DNA of 64,000 nt, taken from contig NC_015588.1 of assembly GCF_000215105.1 (NCBI RefSeq), forward strand, positions 806,001 to 870,000. The letters run 5' to 3'. Position 1 is the first letter of the stretch; every line of letters begins with the position of its first letter. Positions 43,142 to 49,989 of the stretch are shown in pieces. The translations under genes were made by a program, and so were the position numbers. The notes beneath the pieces were generated by a model. The model was not told where the DNA came from, ran no database searches, and saw only the letters and a list, made by a program, of their open reading frames with translations. This DNA is from Isoptericola variabilis 225. GTDB taxonomy: Bacteria; Actinomycetota; Actinomycetes; Actinomycetales; Cellulomonadaceae.

Positions 43142-44050
43142 TCATCCCTCCTGCCCGGCGCGCATCGCGCGCAGCTGAGCCACGTTCACGACGACGAGCG
43201 CCGCGAGGACGACGATCGAGAGGGCGGCGGCCACGCCGAGGTCGTTCTGTCCCTGGAACGCCACGTTGTAGATCAGCTGGACCACCGTGAGCGTGCTGTT
43301 GTCCGGGCCGCCCTTGGTCAGGATGTAGAACTGGTCGAACGCCAGCAGGGAGCCGGTCACGCAGAGCACCGTGCACAGGGCCAGCGAGGGTCGCAGCAGC
43401 GGCAGGGTCACGCGAGAGAAGATCTGCCACCGGTTGGCGCCGTCCATGCGGGCCGCCTCCATCACGTCGTGCGGGATGCCCTGCAGACCCACCATGAGCA
43501 GCAGCATGTAGAACCCGGCGAAGCGCCAGACGATGAGGAACACCGTGGACCACAGGGCGCCGTCGGGGGAGCCGAGGAAGGACACGGGGCCGTCCACGAT
43601 CCCGAGCCGGCGCAGCAGCGGGGAGAGGGGACCGACCTGAGGCGAGTAGAGCGCGTAGAACAGGAGCGACGCGGAGGCCAGGCCGAGCGCACTCGGGACG
43701 AGGATCGCGGTGCGCAGGGCGTTGGTCCACCGGCTGGACTCCTGCACGAGCAGCGCCAGACCGAGGCCCAGGCCGATCAGCAGGACGGTGGCGATCACCG
43801 TGTACTTCACGGTGAAGACGACCGACTCCCAGAAGAACCGGTGCCCGAGGGCGTCGCTGTAGTTGGCGGGGAAGTTCACTCCCCGGTTGCCGGCGAGCAG
43901 CGGCCAGTCCGAGACGGACATCTGCCCGACGAGAAGGATCGGCAGGACGAAGAGCACGACGACGAACAGCGCGGTCGGTGCGGCGTACGCCCAGCCCTCG
44001 CGGGCCTGGCGCCGGGCGACCACCGCTGGTCGGTGACGAGTGGCGGGCAC
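43142..44050 (-). CDS. CUT1 sugar ABC importer permease (MalF-like)
   Basis: A 302-residue permease with six helices, starting VPATRHRPAVVARRQAREGW at GTG 44050 with CAGGAGC upstream. Helix 1 is AAPTALFVVVLFVLPILLVG; the EAA loop is VMEAARMDGANRWQIFSRVT; the TKGGPDNSTLTVV segment is characteristic. A longer frame continues upstream but is shadow of the binding-protein gene. Its expression is probably tuned by the hairpin at 44073-44110. Confidence 0.92.
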   Translation of the reverse strand: MPATRHRPAVVARRQAREGWAYAAPTALFVVVLFVLPILLVGQMSVSDWPLLAGNRGVNFPANYSDALGHRFFWESVVFTVKYTVIATVLLIGLGLGLALLVQESSRWTNALRTAILVPSALGLASASLLFYALYSPQVGPLSPLLRRLGIVDGPVSFLGSPDGALWSTVFLIVWRFAGFYMLLLMVGLQGIPHDVMEAARMDGANRWQIFSRVTLPLLRPSLALCTVLCVTGSLLAFDQFYILTKGGPDNSTLTVVQLIYNVAFQGQNDLGVAAALSIVVLAALVVVNVAQLRAMRAGQEG

Positions 44051-44072
44051 GGTAGCTCCTGGGTCGGGTGGA

Positions 44073-44110
44073 GGGTCGGGCGCGCCGGCCGCGGCCGGCG
44101 CGCCCGACCC
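44073..44110 (-). terminator. GC hairpin between binding-protein and permease genes (attenuating or stabilising)
   Basis: A perfect 18-bp stem (GGGTCGGGCGCGCC... and its complement) with a 2-base centre lies 6 bases after the binding-protein stop and 23 bases before the permease start. It probably limits read-through or protects the upstream mRNA, giving an excess of binding protein. The other CUT1 operon has the same device at 57039. Confidence 0.7.
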
Positions 44111-44115
44111 TGCGG

Positions 44116-45420
44116 TCACTGCGAGAGGACCGCGGTGATCTCCTCGTTGTCCGCGTCGACCGTCCCTCCGGGCCCGAACACCTCGTTGCGCACCAGGGTC
44201 ACCCACGGGCTGCCCGGAGCGTTGAAGGCCTGCTGGAAGTTGCGGGCGAGCGGCGTCCGGCCCTGGCCGGCCACCTCGTTGACGGCGACCACGCGCGGGT
44301 CCTGCGACGAGTACTCGTTGTCGGCGAGGTCCGAGCGCGAGACGACGTCGCCGTTCTTCGCCAGGACCTCGACCTGCGCCTCCTCGCTCATGAGCCAGGA
44401 GAGGAAGTTCCACGCCTGGGCGGTGTTCTCGGAGTCCTTCGAGATGCCGATCCCGTCGCCGCCGACAAAGGTCGACGCCCCGCCGTCGGGACCCGGGATC
44501 GGCGCGACGCCGACCTCGCCGAGCGCCTCGTCCGCCGTCGCGAGCATAGTGGCCGGGAACGGCATGACCCCGATGTTCCCCTCGAGGAAGGGGCCGGTCC
44601 AGGTGGCCCCGGTCTCCTCCTTCGAGCCGGTGCCGACCGCGTCGGACTCGACCAGGTCGCGCCAGATGCCGTAGACCTCCTTGGCGGTCTCGCTGGCGAG
44701 CAGCGACTCGGTGCCGTCCTCGTTCATGACCTCCTCGCCGGCCGCCCAGATCGACGGGAACCAGGTGAAGACGAGGCAGCCGCCGCAGTTGCCGCCGAAG
44801 AACGTGCCGGACACGTCGCCGCCGAGCGCGTCGACGGCCTTGGCGTGCTCGGCGAACTCCCGCAGGGACGTCGGCCCTTGCTCCGGGTCCAGGCCGGCCT
44901 GCTCGTAGAGCTCCTTGTTGTAGAACAAGACCGACACGTCCAGGACGAACGGGAGGACGTGCTGCCGTCCTTCGTACGTGCCGGCCTGCAGGTGGCCCTC
45001 GTTGATCGTGTCGGCGAAGTCGAGCTGGGCGATCGGGTCCGTGAGGTCCTGGAACAGTCCCTGCTCGACCCAGTTCGGCACGTAGACGATGTCCGCCGCG
45101 AAAAGGTCGGGCAGGCCGCCGCTGCCGGCCGCGGCACCGACCTTCGCGACGTAGTCGTCGTTCGGGACGACGGTGAGCTCCACCTGGTTCTCGTGCGTGG
45201 CGTTGTACGCGTCCACGAGGAGATTGGCCTGCTGCTCGAGCGGTGCCCGCGTCCACAGGGTCAGCGTGGTGCCGTCGTCGACGCCCTCCGCGGTGATCTC
45301 CTCCGTGCTGCCCGGGTCCTCCGTGGAGGAGGTTCCGCAGGCAGCGAGTGCGGCACCGGCGAGGCCGGCTGCCACGGCCGAGGCGACGAGCCGCCTCCCT
45401 GCCACTCGTGCGATCGCCAT
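44116..45420 (-). CDS. Sugar-binding lipoprotein of a CUT1 ABC importer
   Basis: A 434-residue extracellular solute-binding protein family 1 member. The lipobox is GAALAACGT with Cys about 28. The mature part starts TTLTLWTRAPLEQQANLLVD and has the typical GLPDLFAADIVYVPNW, YNKELYEQAGLDP, GDGIGISKDSENTAQAWNFL and a C-terminal helix. An unusual CGGC pair (GNCGGCLVF near residue 217) may form a disulfide. It begins the operon with two permeases, a GH127 gene and a large glycosidase gene, and is divergent from a LacI repressor. The ligand is probably an arabino-oligosaccharide. Confidence 0.9.
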   Translation of the reverse strand: MAIARVAGRRLVASAVAAGLAGAALAACGTSSTEDPGSTEEITAEGVDDGTTLTLWTRAPLEQQANLLVDAYNATHENQVELTVVPNDDYVAKVGAAAGSGGLPDLFAADIVYVPNWVEQGLFQDLTDPIAQLDFADTINEGHLQAGTYEGRQHVLPFVLDVSVLFYNKELYEQAGLDPEQGPTSLREFAEHAKAVDALGGDVSGTFFGGNCGGCLVFTWFPSIWAAGEEVMNEDGTESLLASETAKEVYGIWRDLVESDAVGTGSKEETGATWTGPFLEGNIGVMPFPATMLATADEALGEVGVAPIPGPDGGASTFVGGDGIGISKDSENTAQAWNFLSWLMSEEAQVEVLAKNGDVVSRSDLADNEYSSQDPRVVAVNEVAGQGRTPLARNFQQAFNAPGSPWVTLVRNEVFGPGGTVDADNEEITAVLSQ

Positions 45421-45484
45421 CTCGTGTCTCCCTTGACCTCGTCGTCGAGTCGATGACTGTGGGGTAGCCTGACCCCGAAACCAA

Positions 45485-45501
45485 CCGAAAAGGCTTTCTG
45501 G
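45485..45501. promoter_or_regulatory. Candidate LacI operator in the 45421-45596 divergent region
   Basis: CCGAAAAGGCTTTCTGG is an imperfect 17-bp palindrome with matching CC..AAAG and CTTT..GG arms. It lies between the binding-protein gene and the LacI gene at 45597, where the local repressor would be expected to bind. TACAGT at 45545-45550 could be the -10 element of the LacI gene. Confidence 0.4.
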
Positions 45502-45596
45502 AATCTATGGCAGCCTCGGCAGGACCGTCAACCGTCGACGCCGTTACAGTCCGATCACGACGCCGTGCCGGAGGCCCGACCGACGAAGGGAGTGCG

Positions 45597-46628
45597 ATGA
45601 GCACCTCGAGCAGCGCATCGCCGTCGCGCGCCGCCACGCTGACCGACGTCGCCAGGCTCGCGGGAGTCTCGATAGCGACCGCGTCGAAGGCGATCAACGG
45701 TCGTGCCCAGGTCCGTGCCGAGACGCGTCAGCGCGTGCTCGAGGCGGCCGAGCAGCTCTCGTTCGCACCCAACGCGCTCGCCAAGAGCCTCCTTCAGGGT
45801 CGCACCGGCACGGTGGGCCTCCTCACCTCAGACCTCGAGGGCAGGTTCTCGATCCCGGTGCTCATGGGGGCCGAGGACGCCTTCGGCGCCGGCCGGGTCT
45901 CCGTCTTCCTCTGCGACGCGCGCGGCGACGCGATCCGGGAGCAGCACCACATCCGCGCCCTGCTGTCGCGTCGCGTCGACGGGCTCATCGTCGTGGGGTC
46001 CCGGACGGACCCGCGTCCGCCGCTGGAGGGCGACATCCCGGTGCCGGTGGTCTACGCCTACGCCCCGTCCGAGGACCCGCGGGACATCTCGATCACCGCG
46101 GACAACGTCGAGGCCGGGCGCCTCGCGATCGACCACCTCCTCTCGTGCGGTCGCACGCGCATCGCGCACGTCTCCGGGGACGTCACCTACAAGGCGGCGA
46201 AGGACCGCGCGCGCGGCGCCGCCGACGCACTGGCCGACGCCGGGCTCGAGCTCGTGGGGGGCAGGACGTTCTTCGGGTCGTGGTCGGAGGGGTGGGGGCG
46301 CGGGGCCGCCCGCATGGTCGTCGAGCGTCACCCCGACGTCGACGCGTTCTTCTGCGGGAGCGACCAGATCGCCCGTGGGGTGCTCGACGCCCTCCGCGAG
46401 CTCGGGCGCGACGTGCCCACCGACGTCTCCGTCATCGGGTTCGACAACTGGGCCGTGCTGACGACCAATGCGCGGCCTCAGCTCACGAGCATCGACATGA
46501 ACCTCGAGCAGGTCGGACGCGTGGCCGCCAAGCGCCTGTTCGCCGCGATCGAGGGCACGGCGTCGTCCGGGATCGAGGAGCTCCCGTGCCGGGTCGTGAC
46601 CCGGGAGTCGACCGTCCCGAACGGCTGA
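45597..46628 (+). CDS. LacI-family repressor of the first arabinoside locus
   Basis: A 343-residue regulator with helix-turn-helix LTDVARLAGVSIATASKAIN, hinge region NALAKSLLQGRTGTVGLL and a type 1 effector-binding domain containing VDGLIVVGSRTD, YKAAKDRARGAADAL and VSVIGFDNWAVLTT. ATG 45597 has GAAGGGAG upstream; the longer frame from 45507 would start upstream of the likely -10 element. It is divergent from the importer/GH127 operon and likely represses it. Confidence 0.88.
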   Translation: MSTSSSASPSRAATLTDVARLAGVSIATASKAINGRAQVRAETRQRVLEAAEQLSFAPNALAKSLLQGRTGTVGLLTSDLEGRFSIPVLMGAEDAFGAGRVSVFLCDARGDAIREQHHIRALLSRRVDGLIVVGSRTDPRPPLEGDIPVPVVYAYAPSEDPRDISITADNVEAGRLAIDHLLSCGRTRIAHVSGDVTYKAAKDRARGAADALADAGLELVGGRTFFGSWSEGWGRGAARMVVERHPDVDAFFCGSDQIARGVLDALRELGRDVPTDVSVIGFDNWAVLTTNARPQLTSIDMNLEQVGRVAAKRLFAAIEGTASSGIEELPCRVVTRESTVPNG

Positions 46629-46692
46629 ACGGCGCGCTCGTGTCGCCGTCTCGGCCCGGTCCCCGAGCCGGGCGTCCCGCGCGAGACGGTCA

Positions 46693-46722
46693 TTGACGAT
46701 GACTCGGACATACTGCTGGTAT
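46693..46722 (+). promoter_or_regulatory. Promoter of the DUF2637-like gene
   Basis: TTGACG (46693-46698) and TGGTAT (46717-46722) are separated by 18 bases, a fair -35/-10 pair. GGAGGTA follows just before GTG 46757. Confidence 0.45.
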
Positions 46723-46756
46723 TAGGCCTCGTCGTACGCAGATCCCGGAGGTAGAC

Positions 46757-48184
46757 GTGGTTCAGCAGGACATGTCCGCAGCGCCCGCGAGCGGACCGCA
46801 GCGTCCGCAGTACCGCGGCCGGCACCTACCGATGGTGGCGGTCGTGGTGGCGGCGTTCATCGCCACGGCCCTCGCCTACAGCGGCATGGTCCTGTTCGGG
46901 CTCGAGGTCGCGGGCATGACGCCCATGGAGGCCTACTCGCTCGCGGGCTTCCTCGAGGTCAGCCTCGTCGCCGTGGCGCTCCTGGCGCGCAACGCGGCGC
47001 TCGAGGGGCGTCCGTACGGGGTGCTGCTCACGCTGACGTGGATCCTGTCCGGCACGTCCGGCGTGTTCGCGGCGCTGCACGAGGTCGCCGTGCCGAGCGA
47101 GACGACGCCGTACATGGTCGTCTTCCGGTTCGTGCCGCCGCTCGTCGCCGCGCTCATGTGGCACCTTGCGCTCGTGGGGGAGCGGCACCTCGTCACGGGC
47201 CACACGCTCGACGAGCGCCGGCGCGAGCACCGCGTGCACCAGTACGTCGCGACGCTCGAGACGTGGCGCGACGCGCGGCGCGACAACACCGGCACGCGGC
47301 GGGGTACCCGCAAGGTACGGGTCGCGCACGCGCGTCAGCGCGCGGCCCGCGACCGCGCGCTCAAGCTCCTGACCGTCGAGGACTTCGAGCGGCGCATGCA
47401 GGTCTGGGTCGACCGGCTCGAGGCCGCGGAGCGGCACGGGAACCGCCTCGACACGATCGGCGCGAGCTCGGCCAAGCGCGGCGTCGTGCGCGCGGGGGAG
47501 GCCGAGGTCGTGGTCGAGCCGGTGCCCGCGCCCGCGCCCGTCCTGGCCGCCGCACCGGCCGACGCTCCGGCCGACGCTCCGGTCGACCTGGCGGCGGCCC
47601 TCTCCGAGGGCGCCGACGAGGCGCCGTTCCAGCCCGTGCAGGCCTTCGAGGAGCTGCCCGACTTCGCGGTCCGGGTCAAGGAGGCGTTCGCCGAGCGGCA
47701 GCCGGCGACGTGGACCGAGCCTCCCGCGCCGTCGAGCACCGAGCCGTCGCCCGCCACCGGGCTCACGCCGCGCGTCGAGCCGCTGCCCGAGACCGGCCAC
47801 ACGCGCCGGGTCGAGGAGATCGACCTGCGCCGCGTGCGCGAGGCGGCCGAGGCTGCGGCGTCCCGCGGCTCCGGTCCGGACGGCGAGCACGACGGCCGGG
47901 CCGAGCACGCCGGCACCGCCCCCGCCGCGGACGAGCGGGCGGGCGACCAGGCGGGCGACCAGGCGGACGGCGACGCGGATGGCAGGACGGACGAGCCCGC
48001 GGGCGAGCAGCTGTCCGGGCGCGACCGCCTGATCCTCGAGCTCGCGCGCGACGGGCGGACGCAGGCGGAGATCGCCTCCCTCGTCGACGTCTCGCGGACG
48101 ACCGTGTCCCGCGTGCTGCGCCGCCACGGTCCCCGCACGGAGCTGGTCGACACCGAGTCGGGCCCGGAGATCGTCCCCGCCTGA
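46757..48184 (+). CDS. Membrane protein (DUF2637-like) with C-terminal helix-turn-helix
   Basis: A 475-residue protein. Four membrane helices fill about residues 25-150 (LPMVAVVVAAFIATALAYSG, GFLEVSLVAVALLAR, VLLTLTWILSGTSGVFAAL, FVPPLVAALMWHLALV) and resemble DUF2637/SpdB-type modules found on actinobacterial plasmids and integrative elements. A basic helical region, acidic low-complexity repeats (APADAPADAPVD, AGDQAGDQADGDADG) and a C-terminal helix-turn-helix (GRTQAEIASLVDVSRTTVSRV) follow. It could be a membrane-tethered DNA-binding protein. No conjugation or replication genes lie nearby. Function unknown. Confidence 0.6.
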   Translation: MVQQDMSAAPASGPQRPQYRGRHLPMVAVVVAAFIATALAYSGMVLFGLEVAGMTPMEAYSLAGFLEVSLVAVALLARNAALEGRPYGVLLTLTWILSGTSGVFAALHEVAVPSETTPYMVVFRFVPPLVAALMWHLALVGERHLVTGHTLDERRREHRVHQYVATLETWRDARRDNTGTRRGTRKVRVAHARQRAARDRALKLLTVEDFERRMQVWVDRLEAAERHGNRLDTIGASSAKRGVVRAGEAEVVVEPVPAPAPVLAAAPADAPADAPVDLAAALSEGADEAPFQPVQAFEELPDFAVRVKEAFAERQPATWTEPPAPSSTEPSPATGLTPRVEPLPETGHTRRVEEIDLRRVREAAEAAASRGSGPDGEHDGRAEHAGTAPAADERAGDQAGDQADGDADGRTDEPAGEQLSGRDRLILELARDGRTQAEIASLVDVSRTTVSRVLRRHGPRTELVDTESGPEIVPA

Positions 48185-48200
48185 CGCACCCTTACCGAAA

Positions 48201-48246
48201 GTTGTCAGGGCCACGCCGCGGTATACCCAAGCCTGGCCCTGACAAC
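48201..48246. repeat. TTGTCAG palindrome family, degenerate copy
   Basis: GTTGTCAGGGCCACGCCGCGG on the left faces GCCTGGCCCTGACAAC on the right (shortened here in parts; the left arm starts GTTGTCAGGGCCACG). The outer 13 bases pair perfectly and the inner part has mismatches. It lies 17 bases after the DUF2637-like gene and 16 bases before a second, perfect copy. Confidence 0.8.
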
Positions 48247-48262
48247 ACGTCGGACCCGGAAC

Positions 48263-48308
48263 GTTGTCAGGGCCACGCCGCGGTATACCGCGGCGTGGCC
48301 CTGACGAC
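48263..48308. terminator. TTGTCAG palindrome family, second copy between convergent genes
   Basis: An 18-bp stem from GTCAGGGCCACGCC to its complement closes on a TATA centre; the outer TT pairs with GA less well. It lies 22 bases from the stop of the GH51 gene and probably ends transcription from both sides. Confidence 0.8.
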
Positions 48309-48329
48309 TCGTGAGACGGGTGGGTGGGG

Positions 48330-49889
48330 TCAGGCGCGGGCGAACGTCCCGCTCAGCGCGGTCCACGACTCGGGCGCGAGGCGCACGGTCGTCGAACCGG
48401 CGCCACGGGCGGCGACGTCGGAGGCCACGTCGACCTGCGACCAGCACTCGCGCTCGACCTTCGCCGCGTGCTCGGGGCCGTGGACGGCGGGCTCGTGGTC
48501 GGCGACCATGCGCCAGCCCTCGGTGACCGACAGCGACGCCCCGACGTGGGCGAGGTCGACCTCGACCGGCTCGGCGGAGCGGTTGGTGAGGAACAGCGCG
48601 AGCGCGCCGTCATCGTCGACCGTCGCGGCGGCCGACACGACGGGCGCCTCGCCGTGCTGCTTCGTCGTGTACGACGGCGCGTCGACGCGCACGTCGAGCG
48701 CCGTGCCGCGCGCGAGGCGCGCCGTCGTGGCGAACGGGTGGAAGGTCGGCTGGCGCCACGCCTCGCCGCCGGGCTCGGTCATGATCGGCGCGATGACGTT
48801 GACGAGCTGGGCCAGGCACGCGACGGGCACGCGGTCGGCGTGGTTGAGCAGCGTCACCAGGAGGTCGCCGACGACGACGGCGTCGAGACCCGAGTAGACG
48901 TCCTCGATGATGCGCGGCGCGTCGCGCTGGATCGGCAGGTTCTGCTCGCCGGGGAAGCGCGACTGCAGGTACCAGACGTTCCACTCGTCGAAGCTGATGG
49001 TGATCTTCTTGTCCGAGCGGCGCTGCGCGCCGACGGCGTCCGCCGAGGCGACGACGCGGTCGATGAAGCGGTCCATCGCGGTGCCCGACGCGAGGAACGA
49101 CGCCCGGTCGCCCTCGAGCTCCTCGTAGTACGCGTGCATCGAGACGTGGTCGACGAGGTCGTAGGTGTACGAGAGCACCGTGCGCTCCCACTCGCCGAAC
49201 GTCGGCATCTGCATCGAGCTCGAGCCGCACACGACGAGCGAGATGGACGGGTCGACGAGCTTCATGGCCTTGCCGGCCTCGGCGGCGAGCTTGCCGTACT
49301 CGTGCGCGTCCTTGTGGCCGATCTGCCACGGGCCGTCCATCTCGTTGCCGAGGCACCAGAGCTTGACGCCGTAGGGCTTCTCGCGGCCGTTGGCGATGCG
49401 CAGGTCGGCCCAGCGGGTGCCCGCCTCGCCGTTGCAGTACTCGACGAGCGCCGCGGCGGCGTCGACGCCGCGCGTGCCGAGGTTGACGGCCATCATCGGC
49501 TCGATGCCCTCGCGCTCGGCCCACTGGAGGAACTCGTCGGTGCCCACGAGGTTGGGCTCGACGGTCCGCCAGGCCAGGTCGAGGAACGGCTTGCGCTGCT
49601 CCACGGGGCCGACGGCGTCCTCCCACACGTAGTTGGAGACGAAGTTGCCGCCGGGGTAGCGGACCATCGAGACGCCCAGCTCGTGCGTGAGCTCCGCGAC
49701 GTCCTTGCGGAAGCCGAACTGGTCGGCGGTCGGGTGGCCGGGCTCGTAGACGCCGGTGTAGACCGCGCGGCCCAGGTGCTCGACGAACGAGCCGAAGAGG
49801 CGGCGGTCGACGGTGCCGCGGCGGAAGTCGGGGTGGAGCGTGACGCGGGGGCGGTCGGTGGCGGGCGCGTCGGTGCGGGGGTCTGCCAT
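48330..49889 (-). CDS. abfA: GH51 alpha-L-arabinofuranosidase
   Basis: A 519-residue cytoplasmic exo-enzyme that removes alpha-L-arabinofuranosyl groups from arabino-oligosaccharides. RRLFGSFVEHLGRAVYTGVY opens the barrel; the acid/base is Glu about 183 in LGNEMDG and the nucleophile Glu about 302 in FDEWNVWY. VSMHAYYEE and a C-terminal beta-sandwich complete the domain. Length and motifs are normal and there is no signal peptide. ATG 49889 has CGAGAACCCC upstream. It is divergent from the second GH127 gene across a TACAACGATGTA operator. Confidence 0.96.
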   Translation of the reverse strand: MADPRTDAPATDRPRVTLHPDFRRGTVDRRLFGSFVEHLGRAVYTGVYEPGHPTADQFGFRKDVAELTHELGVSMVRYPGGNFVSNYVWEDAVGPVEQRKPFLDLAWRTVEPNLVGTDEFLQWAEREGIEPMMAVNLGTRGVDAAAALVEYCNGEAGTRWADLRIANGREKPYGVKLWCLGNEMDGPWQIGHKDAHEYGKLAAEAGKAMKLVDPSISLVVCGSSSMQMPTFGEWERTVLSYTYDLVDHVSMHAYYEELEGDRASFLASGTAMDRFIDRVVASADAVGAQRRSDKKITISFDEWNVWYLQSRFPGEQNLPIQRDAPRIIEDVYSGLDAVVVGDLLVTLLNHADRVPVACLAQLVNVIAPIMTEPGGEAWRQPTFHPFATTARLARGTALDVRVDAPSYTTKQHGEAPVVSAAATVDDDGALALFLTNRSAEPVEVDLAHVGASLSVTEGWRMVADHEPAVHGPEHAAKVERECWSQVDVASDVAARGAGSTTVRLAPESWTALSGTFARA

Positions 49890-49930
49890 GGGGTTCTCGC
49901 GGTTCCTCGGTGAACGGTCGGGCGGTCGGT

Positions 49931-49946
49931 TACAACGATGTAGAGT
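49931..49946. promoter_or_regulatory. LacI-type operator TACAACGATGTA and -10 of the second GH127 gene
   Basis: TACAACGATGTA (49931-49942) has the central CG and symmetrical TACA/TGTA ends of LacI-family operators. TAGAGT (49941-49946) overlaps its end and fits the -10 consensus for the plus-strand GH127 gene. Three more copies lie at 58503, 58583 and 58639. Confidence 0.7.
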
Positions 49947-49989
49947 GAATCACGTATCCCGTGCCCAGCACCACTCCGGAGTCTCGACG

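Noticed and set aside
45507-45596. Earlier ATG for the LacI gene
   Set aside because: It lies upstream of the probable -10 element at 45545, and the extra residues are Arg-rich and not family-like.
43142-45697. One very long minus-strand frame joining permease and binding-protein regions
   Set aside because: It reads the binding-protein gene in a wrong frame. The true genes are separated by a hairpin and have their own starts.
46757-48184. Plasmid or integrative element around the DUF2637-like gene
   Set aside because: No integrase, replication, transfer genes or attachment repeats are visible on either side.
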